From: Nitrososphaeraceae archaeon
Lineage (GTDB): Archaea; Thermoproteota; Nitrososphaeria; Nitrososphaerales; Nitrososphaeraceae
Direction: 5' to 3'
DNA: 64,000 bases
Assembly (NCBI GenBank): GCA_031316115.1
Contig: JALDRC010000009.1
Span: 62,001-126,000, forward strand
Positions 1 to 10,340 of this stretch are shown in pieces. The stretch's first letter is position 1. The number at the start of each line of letters is the position of its first letter. A program made the translations under genes and the position numbers. The notes beneath the pieces are model-generated. The model was not told the DNA's origin and searched no databases. It saw nothing but the letters and a program-made list of their open reading frames with translations.

Positions 1-2
1 AA

Positions 3-596
3 TCTACAGAAAAAAATCATGATAGATTAAAAAAAATAAAAATAAAATTTGTAAAGAAAATTATAATACTAAGTATTATACTTATAGCAGCGATCGCTCT
101 TCTTCAATTTTATCTACAACCCATTCTACCTAAAGATTATCTCATGTTAATACAAGCTATACAAGTGACTGTTATAGGTTATTTTATGATAGAGGTAATA
201 AGTAATGTATTTCATGATTTAACCTATGACTATTTAAAAGATACTTCCAGGTCTATAAAAAGTCTAATAAGAATATTGGGATCTATCGTAATTATTGTCA
301 TTATTATTTCGTATTTGAGTAGTGATCCTATAGTAGCAGCTTCTATAGGAACTATTTCTGGATTAGTGGTTGGTTTTGCTTCTCAAAATATAATAGGAAA
401 TATTATCGCTGGTCTGTATCTGGCCATTCTCAGGCCCTTTAAATTAGGAGACGAAATAACTGCTTTTAGTAATACCGGAATAATATTTGATATTGGGTTA
501 ATTTCTACAAAGTTAAATACTGTAGATAACAAAATAGTTCTTGTTCCCAATGCTTCAATGGTGACTACAACCATAGTATTGAATAAACGACAATAG
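3..596 (+). CDS. MscS-family mechanosensitive channel (5' end outside window)
   Basis: The frame is open from the first bases of the window to the stop at 596, so the true start lies upstream; the ATG at 144 is internal. About 197 residues are visible. They hold at least three hydrophobic segments and the MscS pore-helix and beta-domain signature (GFASQNIIGNIIAGLYL followed by RPFKLGDEI, then VPNASM). The protein would form a membrane channel releasing solutes under hypo-osmotic stress. It ends shortly after the beta-domain, so the C-terminal vestibule domain of bacterial MscS is missing or minimal. Family assignment is secure from the motif; gating properties are unknown. Confidence 0.85.
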   Translation, partial: STEKNHDRLKKIKIKFVKKIIILSIILIAAIALLQFYLQPILPKDYLMLIQAIQVTVIGYFMIEVISNVFHDLTYDYLKDTSRSIKSLIRILGSIVIIVIIISYLSSDPIVAASIGTISGLVVGFASQNIIGNIIAGLYLAILRPFKLGDEITAFSNTGIIFDIGLISTKLNTVDNKIVLVPNASMVTTTIVLNKRQ

Positions 597-854
597 ACTA
601 GATGATTATATCTAATTTGTGTTCTACAAATGTAAATCTATATTATCATTCTACAGAGAAGTTTCAGATTTCTAACAACTTTTATTTTGAATAGATCTTT
701 CTTTTTGGGAATTAATAGCTTCTAACACTTGTGATCGATACAGTCTTGTATAGATCCACAAATATTATAAATTCGAGATCATCGTAAAAGTTATAACAGA
801 AAGGAAAAAACCTTACCAATAATTCTTTTATATGGTATAAATTCAAGGGTTTGT

Positions 855-3770
855 ATGTCCACCAATGTAGATAAAAAATTTGCATATCCTGGGAGTAAAA
901 TGAATTTTTCTCCATTGTATAGATTCAAACTAACTCATATGTATCTCAGAATCAAACCAGATTTTAAAAAAAAACTACTTGCGGATTGTTTACAAAAATT
1001 AACTTTTGAAGCGCTGTATGATATACAAGAAATTATTTTAGATAGTGCTGAATTAAATATACATTCAGTTTCAGCTGAAACCAAAGATATCAAAATTGAA
1101 TCTTTTGATAGTCTACATATCAAAGATAAACTAGTTATTAAATTCACAAATGGGATTGTAAAAGGTACAAAATTTACAATCAAAATAAAGTATTCTGCTG
1201 GATATATTCATAATAAGTTTATTAGATCTCCTAGAAGTGGTTTCAATTTTGTTGTACATAAAAATACATCAAATACACCAGCTAGTCAATCATGGACTCA
1301 AGGTGAAGCAGTAGAATCAAGATACTGGTTTCCTTCTATTGATGACCCTCAAGTCAAATTTACAAGAGAGATAGAAGTGATTGCCCCTGATGAGGAATAT
1401 GATGTAATTTCAAATGGGGTTTTTGAAAGAAAAGGGAAAGTTTGGCATTGGAAAGAAAATAATCCAATTCCATCTTATCTTACCTCAGTAGTAATAGGAA
1501 AATTCAACAAAAAGTTAGATACAAAAAATATTCCTTCATTGCGATATTATTGGCCATATGACATTCCTAAAAAAGATGCAATGAGAACATTTCAAGAAAC
1601 TCCTGATATCATAAAATATTTGGAAGGATATTTGCAGATAGGGTATCCTTATAACAAATATTGGCAAGTAGCAGTAGATAAATTTGAATTTGGTGGAATG
1701 GAAAATACAAACTGTACTACCTTAACTAGAAATATATTTCATGATGCTAGAGGTTCATTAGATTATTCACGAGATATTATCATAGTTGCACATGAAATAG
1801 CACATCAATGGTTTGGAAATTTGATTACTTGTAAAGACTGGTCGAACTTATGGTTGAATGAGGGATTTGCAGATTATTTTGAAACACGTTATTGGGCATC
1901 GAAATTCACTGAAAAATATAAAGGTAAAAAAACAAATGAGGAATTTTTATGGCAAATAATTCAAAAGATTGATACATATATTGAGGAAACAGAGACACTA
2001 TACAAGAGACCTATTGTAACTAATTTGTATAAACATCCAGATGAGTTATTTGATGCCCATTCATACGAGAAAGGAGGTTTAGTTCTTCATATGCTAAACC
2101 AATTCATAGGTGAAGAAAATTTTAAAAAATCTATTAAAAATTATTTAGAAATATACAAAGGAAAAACAGTACAAACTCTAGATTTTCAAGAATCCTGTGA
2201 AAAAATCTGTGGAATAAATCTTAAACAGTTTTTTTACCAATGGTTATTTATCCCAGGTCATCCTGAACTGGATATCCAATTTCGATTGGAACATCAGAAA
2301 AATCATAAATTTAATGATATAAAGAAGTTAAAAATAAAAATTACACAAAAACAACAAGATCATTCTATTTTCATTTTCCCTATTGAGATAAGATGTCTAT
2401 ATCATAATGGTAAAAATAGAGACAACATAAAAGAAAAAATAGAAACCATATTAGTTAACGAAAGGACTACAGAACATACATTTGAGGAGGAAATGACTGG
2501 AAATACTACAATTGAGTTAATTTCTGTCGATCCTGAGTTAAAAATTCTCAAGGAGATAAAATCTTTCACTATAGAAAATCAAACTGAAAAGTTCAATCTT
2601 TATGATATTCTGAAAAATGTATTGCACAAAAAGGCAGATAATATAACGACTATTGCAGAAAGAATAGCTACTTTGAAGTTAATCAAAGAAAACTCTTATT
2701 TTTCAAATGAAATCCTTGATTTGTTGAAAGATATTTTATTGAACACCTCAATTTTTTATGCTGTTTCTGTGGAAGCTGCAAATGTAACTGGATCATATCA
2801 TGATATTAAAGATTATAATAAAGATTCAAAAGCATATACAATTCTGAAAAAATGTCTAACTGATGAAAGATTTCATCATTTAGCACCGCAAACCAAAAAA
2901 GCAATAATTCAAAATTTAGGAAAATTTGAAAGGGAAGATACATTGGATTTAAAAAACAAAAATAGTATCCCTTTGCTTATTTTGTTACTAAATGATAAAA
3001 GTTATTTTGTACAAAATGCAGCAGCAACAGCAATAGGAAAATGTATAAAGAATATGCCTGATGGAATTAAAATAAAAAAGGAAATGCTCAAAATCTTGAT
3101 TGACAAAGTTGAATCGATTACTTTTCAAGATCAGTTAGCTCAGGGAGGGATAAATGGTTTGAGCGAACTTGCTAACGATGAAAATATAGAACTTGTCGAA
3201 AACATAGTAGACGTACTAATAAATAAAAGTATCAAAACAGACGAGAACACGAATATTACGAACAGATATTTTGTGCGCGCAACATCTACCCTTGCTTTAG
3301 GTAAATTTCTGATTACAAAAAATCAAAAAATATTGAATGATAAGAATCTTAAACGCAGAGCAGAACTGGTAAATCAACGCGTGTTAAATCATCTTATTAG
3401 ATTATTAAAAGATGAATCTAGAAGAATAAAAAGAAACGCTTGTACTGCATTAGCAGATCCAGAGTCAAGGATTATAGAACCTAACCAAAGGATATTAAGG
3501 AGAATAGAGGAATTAAAAAAAGTAGCTGAAGAGGATCTTGATGGATTTGTAAGAAGGACAGCTGAATTTAGTTTAAACGTAGTAAGAGGTTGGATAAAAG
3601 AATGGACAGACAAAGAACCAGCTCTTGATATCAAACTGAGGGGAGAACCTTCTGATAAACTAATCTTTGAAAAAAAAAGAGTTGAGAAGAAGGAAAGTAA
3701 CAAAAAAGCAGAAGCAGACAGAGATAAAGAAATTTTAAAAGTTGCTAGAAGAGACACAATAGAATATTAG
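855..3770 (+). CDS. M1-family zinc aminopeptidase with C-terminal HEAT-like region
   Basis: A 971-residue protein with the M1 exopeptidase motif GGMEN (residues 280-284) and the zinc site HEIAH (313-317) followed by the third ligand Glu336 in NEGFAD, the exact HEXXH-X18-E spacing. There is no signal peptide, so it is probably cytosolic and trims peptides downstream of proteasome-type proteases, as the tricorn-interacting factors F2/F3 do. Residues from about 590 to 920 are helical and contain HEAT-like repeats (for example SYFVQNAAATAIGKC and ESRRIKRNACTALAD). The final 40 residues are strongly charged. It is longer than the usual 780-850 residues because of the HEAT tail. It stands alone, with no operon partner. 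Confidence 0.93.
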   Translation: MSTNVDKKFAYPGSKMNFSPLYRFKLTHMYLRIKPDFKKKLLADCLQKLTFEALYDIQEIILDSAELNIHSVSAETKDIKIESFDSLHIKDKLVIKFTNGIVKGTKFTIKIKYSAGYIHNKFIRSPRSGFNFVVHKNTSNTPASQSWTQGEAVESRYWFPSIDDPQVKFTREIEVIAPDEEYDVISNGVFERKGKVWHWKENNPIPSYLTSVVIGKFNKKLDTKNIPSLRYYWPYDIPKKDAMRTFQETPDIIKYLEGYLQIGYPYNKYWQVAVDKFEFGGMENTNCTTLTRNIFHDARGSLDYSRDIIIVAHEIAHQWFGNLITCKDWSNLWLNEGFADYFETRYWASKFTEKYKGKKTNEEFLWQIIQKIDTYIEETETLYKRPIVTNLYKHPDELFDAHSYEKGGLVLHMLNQFIGEENFKKSIKNYLEIYKGKTVQTLDFQESCEKICGINLKQFFYQWLFIPGHPELDIQFRLEHQKNHKFNDIKKLKIKITQKQQDHSIFIFPIEIRCLYHNGKNRDNIKEKIETILVNERTTEHTFEEEMTGNTTIELISVDPELKILKEIKSFTIENQTEKFNLYDILKNVLHKKADNITTIAERIATLKLIKENSYFSNEILDLLKDILLNTSIFYAVSVEAANVTGSYHDIKDYNKDSKAYTILKKCLTDERFHHLAPQTKKAIIQNLGKFEREDTLDLKNKNSIPLLILLLNDKSYFVQNAAATAIGKCIKNMPDGIKIKKEMLKILIDKVESITFQDQLAQGGINGLSELANDENIELVENIVDVLINKSIKTDENTNITNRYFVRATSTLALGKFLITKNQKILNDKNLKRRAELVNQRVLNHLIRLLKDESRRIKRNACTALADPESRIIEPNQRILRRIEELKKVAEEDLDGFVRRTAEFSLNVVRGWIKEWTDKEPALDIKLRGEPSDKLIFEKKRVEKKESNKKAEADRDKEILKVARRDTIEY

Positions 3771-3956
3771 TATTAACAATTCCTCTAGTTTCACTACTAA
3801 GATATGGATAAAGTTATAAATATATTCAATTAGTGTAAAAATAATTTATTCTATGCTATGTATTTTGTAAAAGTAATTAATAAATTTGGAAAATGTATAT
3901 ATGCCTATTTTTACCAAAATTAAAAGTTTTTTATACCTTATCAGTACTTAGCAATT

Positions 3957-4133
3957 ATGACATTTAGGATAAGAGAAAGGAGTCTGATATCATTAGCTGG
4001 AGTCGATGGATATTCTTCATCTCATAGAGAGATAACAGATGCAATTGAGGCTGCTGTAAATCATTTAACAGAACACCCTCCTGGATCAAAGGCAATTATA
4101 AGTCATTCAATAGAAATTGAGAGAATAGAATAA
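3957..4133 (+). CDS. Small conserved-looking protein, 58 aa
   Basis: ATG at 3957, stop TAA at 4131-4133. The product begins MTFRIRERSLISLAGVDGYS and ends in IISHSIEIERIE. Composition is ordinary for a soluble protein (many charged residues, no low complexity). A central helix (HREITDAIEAAVNHLTEH) is predicted by eye. A TATA-like stretch (ttttttatacctta) lies about 25-30 nt upstream, fitting leaderless transcription. I do not recognise the family; function unknown. Confidence 0.6.
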   Translation: MTFRIRERSLISLAGVDGYSSSHREITDAIEAAVNHLTEHPPGSKAIISHSIEIERIE

Positions 4134-4518
4134 AAATATTATTAAAGAGGAAATTTACTCCAAATTTTTTCAAATCTTTAACAATTGAAAAAGATTATCT
4201 TATTGATCTTTGCTTACATGCTATAGCAATACTTTCTTTTGTTATCTAAATATACTTTATCACCAAAAATTTGCCATATATGGATCAAATATAATACTAA
4301 TCGTGGAATTTTGGAATGTTTATTTTCCAAAATTAACAATATATAGAAAAACGTGATTATTTGTTACCAAAAAGAAAATTCAATGTAATTCTAAAAAATT
4401 TTTTTCTAATTATATAGTGATAGAAAATTCCTAAAAACATTACACCAATAAATTATATTCAAACAATATCTAATGATCATTCGTACCTTAGATATATTAT
4501 ATAAATTGTAATATAACA
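4134..4518. other. Intergenic, no gene seen
   Basis: AT-rich. The right end holds the promoter of the next gene: a TATA-like atattatataaa at about 4494-4505, some 20 nt before the ATG, implying a leaderless transcript. Confidence 0.5.
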
Positions 4519-5019
4519 ATGCATAATAATATCCAAACTAATCATATATTCTTATTATCAGCAATATTCTTTGCTGGCATGATATCTATTACCATAAAGG
4601 CATCCTTCGCTGAACCAGAATATTATCTGTACGAAGAAGAATATGTTAAAGATCCATATGCGATGAAGGAACAATATGTGGAAGAACCCCCGTATATGAA
4701 TTCATATGATGACAGGATATTATTTCCAAAGGATTCACATGCTAACGATAAACACGAAAATTCAAATGTAGATGTTCAGGAACTGAGTTGTATTAATAGC
4801 AATGTTAATGTCAATGGTATAGATATTAAACGCACCCCTGTAACAGGTGGAACATCAACTCAAATTCAACAACTTGGAGATGACATAAATGGAATCGATA
4901 GAATAAATGAATTGCTTGACAATGGAATTAACATAGACCGAAATTTGGTGAATATATGTACAAACATGAATCTTAATTGGCAAATAGATGGTGGATTCCT
5001 AGGAGGATTTTTCGGATAA
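4519..5019 (+). CDS. Secreted protein of unknown function
   Basis: 166 residues with an N-terminal signal peptide (hydrophobic segment IFLLSAIFFAGMISITI, likely cleavage after ASFA). The mature part starts with a Tyr/Glu-rich acidic stretch (EPEYYLYEEEYVKDPYAMKE), continues with a segment holding two Cys (CINSNVNVNGI and VNICTNMNL) that could form a disulfide, and ends in a Gly/Phe tail GGFLGGFFG. No known domain recognised. Probably exported and possibly cell-surface associated. The ATG lies just after a TATA box, so translation is probably leaderless. Confidence 0.65.
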   Translation: MHNNIQTNHIFLLSAIFFAGMISITIKASFAEPEYYLYEEEYVKDPYAMKEQYVEEPPYMNSYDDRILFPKDSHANDKHENSNVDVQELSCINSNVNVNGIDIKRTPVTGGTSTQIQQLGDDINGIDRINELLDNGINIDRNLVNICTNMNLNWQIDGGFLGGFFG

Positions 5020-6106
5020 TTATTGTTATTTTTTAGTCTATATTTTTATATTTAAATACTTTATAACGAGAGTTAGTATCAAATTTAATTCTATTATTTT
5101 GGGAAAGATACTCTAGAGTCTTATTTTTATTTCTAGATCTATTTTATTTTAGTATTTTAGCACATAGCAATTAAATTTTAGATGTATTCAATTGGATTGA
5201 TGATAGTAGATTCTTAGGTCTAGTATTATTTTAGCCAAGAATCAAAAGATTTTTTTATGTATTTTCGATATAATAAAAATAAAATAATAAATTAAATAAT
5301 ATATTTTGCTAGTGATATTGAAAAAATGATATTCATATTCAATTAGTCATTTTATTTAAATTTATAATCTTAAATTGTTAGATCTAGCCATAATATTTTT
5401 TTAGACTTTTAAATTACTATAGAATATTAAATCATATCAATAACCATGTAATTAAGGTTTTTATCTTATAAAACCCCGCATCGTGGTTGTAATTGTTATG
5501 AATTTTAAGAGTTTATTCAATCATCTTAGTCAACTATCAAACATAATGAAGATGAAATAAATCCCTCATCAAAAGCCTAAATAAAAAAATTTCCTGTCTA
5601 TTCTAGAAGATATTTATTTCCTCGTAAATACAAAATGTTATTGCTTTTTAAGAAATTATCTGTAATTCTACTATATCGTTCATATCTTTTTAGCTTTAGG
5701 AATATTTAGCAAATTAATAATCACTTCTTGAAAATTGATATCTATATTTCTAATACTTTTTAACATGTCTATAAAAATATACTAAACAAGTGGCGATTCA
5801 TCATTTAACTAAAACATACACAACGTTAGTAACTAGATCATTTTTAGGCTGACCAATGTTACAGTTTTCCTTTTATTAGACTAATTTGAATAGATTGAAA
5901 ACAAATATCATATGAGACACATTTCCAACTATTTTTAATTTGTTGGTAGTCTATTAGCTATGATCTATTTATTTATTTTATCAATACAACAGAAATTTTC
6001 AACAAGATTTAACTATTATCATAAATTAATAATTGGTTAAATTCCTTAGAGATGAGATAAAATTATCACTTCAAAGAATATATATGAAATATAAATATGA
6101 ATAGCC
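5020..6106. other. Long non-coding stretch
   Basis: Nearly 1.1 kb with stops in all frames and no convincing short gene. T-runs just after 5019 (around 5030-5052) are likely transcription termination sites. Nothing else could be assigned. Confidence 0.5.
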
Positions 6107-7102
6107 ATGCGATCGTCTATGTTAATCTATCCAATTTTTCTTTTATTAATTGTTATAACAAACCTCGATACTGAGAAACCATTTGATTTTCAAAGTGTTT
6201 ATGCAGAGGAACAATCTTCTGAGATAGATTCAGCCTGGAAATTGGGAAAATCTATGTCTACTCCTAGAACGGAAATAGCTGTTACGAGTATTGCTGATAA
6301 TATTTATGCAATAGGAGGATTTGATAAGTTTGGTAATGTATTGGATACTGTAGAGGTTTATAATATATCCAATGATACATGGAAAACTCTAGAATCCTTA
6401 CCACAACCACTTCATCATGCTGCTGCAACAACATTTAACGATACTGTTTATGTATTAGGTGGATATACAAATAATAATTGGAAAGCCTCAGATAAATTGT
6501 ATATTTATGATCATAAAAATAATAGTTGGACAGAAGGACCTCAAATGCCTACTTCCAGAGGAGCTCTATCAGCTGAGTTCATAAATGACATACTTTACGC
6601 TATTGGTGGTGAAGGAACAGGAGGTATTATGAATACTAATGAGGCATATGACGTAAAAACAAACAAGTGGGTATCAAAGTCACAAATGCCTACTGCTCGA
6701 CATCATGCTGCATCTGAAGTCGTTAATGGAAAATTGTATATTCTTGGAGGACGAATAGAAGGCGACTTACCAATTACAAACACTGATGTTACAGAAATGT
6801 ATGATCCTACAACAGATAAATGGATAACACTGGAATCTATGCCATCAAAACGTTCTGGAATAACAGCTTCAGCCTATAACGGTGAAATCTTCGTGTTTGG
6901 CGGAGAAGATCTTATAAGAACATTTAACAACAATGAAAAATATAATACAACAACAAATCAGTGGCATATAGAAGAATCACTACCAACATCACGTCATGGT
7001 CTTGGATCAGCTTACTATGATAATAACATTTTTGTAATAGGCGGAGGACCAAAACCTGGATTAAGCGTTAGTGCTATAAATGAGATATTTAGTTTAAAAT
7101 AA
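6107..7102 (+). CDS. Secreted Kelch-repeat beta-propeller protein
   Basis: 331 residues with a signal peptide (LIYPIFLLLIVITNL, cleavage near VYAEE). Residues from about 45 to 328 are Kelch repeats of about 48 residues: each has a GG doublet after hydrophobic residues (IYAIGGF, VYVLGGY, LYAIGGE, LYILGGR, IFVFGGE, IFVIGGG), a Tyr in the next strand and a Trp before MPTxR-type loops (SMSTPRTE, QMPTSRGA, QMPTARHH). Six blades are countable, a complete propeller. Kelch propellers bind proteins or sugars; here it would act outside the membrane. It is monocistronic and its ligand is unknown. Confidence 0.85.
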   Translation: MRSSMLIYPIFLLLIVITNLDTEKPFDFQSVYAEEQSSEIDSAWKLGKSMSTPRTEIAVTSIADNIYAIGGFDKFGNVLDTVEVYNISNDTWKTLESLPQPLHHAAATTFNDTVYVLGGYTNNNWKASDKLYIYDHKNNSWTEGPQMPTSRGALSAEFINDILYAIGGEGTGGIMNTNEAYDVKTNKWVSKSQMPTARHHAASEVVNGKLYILGGRIEGDLPITNTDVTEMYDPTTDKWITLESMPSKRSGITASAYNGEIFVFGGEDLIRTFNNNEKYNTTTNQWHIEESLPTSRHGLGSAYYDNNIFVIGGGPKPGLSVSAINEIFSLK

Positions 7103-7741
7103 GTACAATATGTAAAAAGTCAGAACTAGTAAAACAAAAATCGTCCTATAATTTTGTGAATTATTTGAAAACTGGAGGTGTCAACAGTTTAGTGAACAAG
7201 TAATAGGATGAAATAAAATTTTATAATCTTCATGAATATAGAACAAATAAAATAAATTTAACAAAAATAATATATTAATTTTTTGATTAGGTTATTTGAT
7301 TTTACTAATTCCATATGTTTTATAAAGTAAATATTTGTAATCACATCTGTGCACTGAATTATCAAGACTAAAGCTTTTATTTAGAACCAATAAAAAAAAT
7401 ACCCAAACACCAAAATTACATGGATTACATTCTTATCTATTAGAATAAATCTTGATATTTTCCCCCAGAAAAAAGAGAGCATGGTCTTTATTCCATAATC
7501 GTAAACGTAATATTGCACAGTTGCTTTCTAGCAGTAAATTCAAATATATAGGCAACATTTATGATATCTCAAAACCCCGTATTAGGTTTACCAATCAATA
7601 GCTTGTTTTAACCATCGCAGACATCTAGATTATTGAATTAATATGCTAAGATCCTGAAAAGAATCTTCTCTATCACAATAGATATTCATAAAAAAGAATA
7701 AATAAAAAAATTGTGGATTTTTGACAGGTTAACTGACTTAT
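7103..7741. other. Intergenic between convergent genes
   Basis: About 640 bp between two convergently transcribed genes. AT-rich and stop-rich. A few short coding-like stretches on the minus strand (7480-7640) are too broken to call. Confidence 0.4.
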
Positions 7742-8875
7742 TTACAACTTGCTTTGATATTTAATGACTGTGGATTGATCAAAAAAAGGACAATTTACTA
7801 GATGAGTACCATTAATAGCTGGTGTAATAGTGATGCTTTGATCTTTCGACATTTCATAGATATCACTCACAGTTTGCAATACCTTGGTGTTTGATATGTC
7901 ATTCCATTCGATAAAGGAAATTTTCCACATAGGACTATAGTTTGAATCTGTTGGGTTTGCAGTTGCTATTCCAGGTTGAAATCCTAAAGGTCCAGAACCA
8001 TTAATTCCATTTGAAAATTGAAATAAATCAACTGCAACTGGTGTTCCTATTAACTTTTCATCAGATGCGACATAAGGCACACCTAGCATATCTGAAGTCA
8101 TTTTTGGGGTCGAGTCTGTTGCAATATAATAGATGGTTTTGCCATCAGATCCATATCCTCTATGGGCTATCATGGTTACAATCATTTTGTCAGTATCTAT
8201 ATTAATAACTTGTCCGCCACCGTATGGAGTATCATCTGTTATGGTCTTGTTTTCCCTTACTTGTAATGATCCGCCTTCCCATTTTATAGCTGGACTATTT
8301 ACTATGATGTTTGTCTCTTGAATGGTTAATTCTCCGTTATTTTGTGCCTCCATAACTTCTTCTACAGACTTTAATTCTCTGGCTGTAGAATTATCATTCC
8401 AAGTTACAAAATTTGTCTGCCACAGTGGACTATAATCATCATCACCTGGTACCGCGTTTGCTACTGGAAGTTGAAATTCATTAGGTGCTTCTCCAGGAAC
8501 ACCATTTAAGAACAGATATCCCTGACCACGAATGGATTCTGATGTTTGGTTCAAAATTGGAGAATAATTTACTGGAAAACCAGTATTATTTGAAATAGAC
8601 GATACAGCGGTTTTGTCAGAAGCATCAGTAGCAATAAAATATGCTATATTCCCGTCTATATATCCTTTCGATAATGGGATATCTATAGGAACGTTTGGCT
8701 CTGCTAATTTAAGAATAGACGCTGACATGTCTTGTTTCTGCTCTGATTGTGGTTGTGGTTGTTGTTCTGAAGTCACTGGATAGAAAATCGACAATGTAAG
8801 CGTCAATGTAATTATAGCCATTGTGATTGCCATTGTAGGTACAAATATTTTGATATTTTTCATTTTTTTATACAT
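7742..8875 (-). CDS. Secreted protein with two copies of a DUF7482-like domain
   Basis: 377 residues. An N-terminal hydrophobic segment (IFVPTMAITMAIITLTLTL) is a signal peptide or anchor and is followed by a Gln-rich linker. The rest is an internal duplication: residues ~60-205 and ~225-370 share the order IAYFIATD / IYYIATD, then FQLPVANAVPGDDDYSPLW / FQPGIATANPTDSNYSPMW, then FVTWND / FIEWND, then a VEEVMEAQ / VSDIYEMS helix. The second copy ends in VNCPFFD while the first has VNSPAIKW, so the Cys is lost in copy one. The pattern fits the DUF7482 family of archaeal exported proteins; function unknown. Confidence 0.7.
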   Translation of the reverse strand: MYKKMKNIKIFVPTMAITMAIITLTLTLSIFYPVTSEQQPQPQSEQKQDMSASILKLAEPNVPIDIPLSKGYIDGNIAYFIATDASDKTAVSSISNNTGFPVNYSPILNQTSESIRGQGYLFLNGVPGEAPNEFQLPVANAVPGDDDYSPLWQTNFVTWNDNSTARELKSVEEVMEAQNNGELTIQETNIIVNSPAIKWEGGSLQVRENKTITDDTPYGGGQVINIDTDKMIVTMIAHRGYGSDGKTIYYIATDSTPKMTSDMLGVPYVASDEKLIGTPVAVDLFQFSNGINGSGPLGFQPGIATANPTDSNYSPMWKISFIEWNDISNTKVLQTVSDIYEMSKDQSITITPAINGTHLVNCPFFDQSTVIKYQSKL

Positions 8876-8956
8876 CTCAAAACATTATCACATTAACAAA
8901 GCTTGATAAAAAATATTTCCTTTTTTCAATTCTTAAAAAATTAATATATTTTGTAT

Positions 8957-9481
8957 TTATCCCAGCAGTCCATGTGTAACACAATTCCATTTGGATATTT
9001 CCATGCCAAAATTGCATTTAATTACAGCGTTTTTGGTTTTGAGTTTATGAGTTGAATCTATTGAACTATGAATTTCATTAGTAATTTTCAAATTTATTGC
9101 TGTTTTATCAACAAATGGATTTGCTAATGTAGGTGAATTTGACTTGGATTTGCTAGTTGGAGCTATAACATATCCGATGAAGGGGGATTTATCAAAGTCA
9201 TTAATTACTGTCGAAGTTATCAAGTCTTTAGATGCTTGGAGAGATGAAACACTTCCTAGTATGGTATAAGTCGTATCAAAGGTTCCTATTTGAGATGAAC
9301 CTTTAGACAGTGCATATGAATTTGAACTATGTTTTGTTATATGTATTGTAGATTCATGAGTAGCATCAACGGCGTCGATTTGCGAAAAGGAGTTATTTAT
9401 TCCAACAAAAGAAACATAGACTATTGCTAATAAACTTATTCCTAATAAGCTTGTCAATAATATTGAAAAATTAGTTTTCAT
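8957..9481 (-). CDS. Secreted protein of unknown function
   Basis: 174 residues with a signal peptide (ILLTSLLGISLLAIVYVSF, likely cleavage near NSFSQI). The mature part is Ser/Thr/Asn-rich, with strands such as STIHITKHSSNSYAL and ending in KWNCVTHGLLG. Two Cys near the C-terminus (KCNFG and WNCVTH) may form a disulfide. It lies 81 bp upstream of the DUF7482-like gene on the same strand and may share its surface role. No family recognised. Confidence 0.6.
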   Translation of the reverse strand: MKTNFSILLTSLLGISLLAIVYVSFVGINNSFSQIDAVDATHESTIHITKHSSNSYALSKGSSQIGTFDTTYTILGSVSSLQASKDLITSTVINDFDKSPFIGYVIAPTSKSKSNSPTLANPFVDKTAINLKITNEIHSSIDSTHKLKTKNAVIKCNFGMEISKWNCVTHGLLG

Positions 9482-9788
9482 TGAAAATAATAAATTGAAT
9501 TACTATTTAAATTTATATTATTTTTTTGCTATATTAATAAAATTTGTTTCTATGCTCTTTACTTTATATTGTTTAAATTGTTATCTCCCTATCGATAATA
9601 TTAATAAAAATTGACTAATTAAGGAAAATTATGTAATACAATTAAAGATAATATATGAATGGTTATCAAAATTGTAAAGTGGTATTTCCTCATACGTTGT
9701 GATTGTTGATGATATAACTAAATGATAATGCGTGATATCGATAAATGCTATTATGTTGTAACTTCAAAAATAAGAACAATATGATAAA
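9482..9788. other. Intergenic, nothing recognised
   Basis: About 300 bp, AT-rich. It holds the upstream region of the gene on its left and the 3' side of the one on its right. Confidence 0.4.
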
Positions 9789-10202
9789 TTAGTTAGGGGA
9801 TATATTCCAAATAGAGTATTTACCAATAGAAAGACATTCTATTGCAACACCTTCTCCCTCTTGTGTTGTTATAGATTTGTTGCATGCAAACCCATTAGTT
9901 CCATTCCTGATCAAATCACTTACATCTTGTTCTAATTGTTGAGATGGTGCCAAACTTAGTTCCTCTAAAAGCTCTTCTTCAATTTTAATTACATTATCAC
10001 CTACTATTGCCGATACAATTTTGGTAGAATTATCGATATTACCTATCTTGTTCTGTTGAAAAATCAATATATACTGTTTTTTTTCTGTATTTTCTTCGGT
10101 ATTCTGTGCTAAGGTATTTTGCAGTGTACCGGTAAAATTGCTTGCAAGGTTTACTACTAATAGAGAAAGCAATACAATCAAAAATACTTGAAGGTTTTTC
10201 AT
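9789..10202 (-). CDS. Small secreted protein of unknown function
   Basis: 137 residues with a signal peptide (VFLIVLLSLLVVNLASN, then LAQNTEENTEKKQ). The mature domain has alternating strands (YILIFQQNKIG, TKIVSAIVGDNVIKI) and a Cys pair (FACNKS, IECLSIG) that could form a disulfide. Domain not recognised. Confidence 0.6.
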   Translation of the reverse strand: MKNLQVFLIVLLSLLVVNLASNFTGTLQNTLAQNTEENTEKKQYILIFQQNKIGNIDNSTKIVSAIVGDNVIKIEEELLEELSLAPSQQLEQDVSDLIRNGTNGFACNKSITTQEGEGVAIECLSIGKYSIWNISPN

Positions 10203-10340
10203 TAGCTGAAGTTATCAAATATAGTATATATTATAATTCCTATACATTTGTAAAATATTGTGTAAATAGTAATTCACAAAGATTCTAGAGATATATTCTA
10301 ATTTGTTGAATATAAAGATAATTACAATTTCTGTACCAGT

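Noticed and set aside
5509-5535. Stray CRISPR repeat (atcttagtcaactatcaaac resembles the repeat's 3' half)
   Set aside because: A single partial match in very AT-rich DNA with no second copy at spacer distance.
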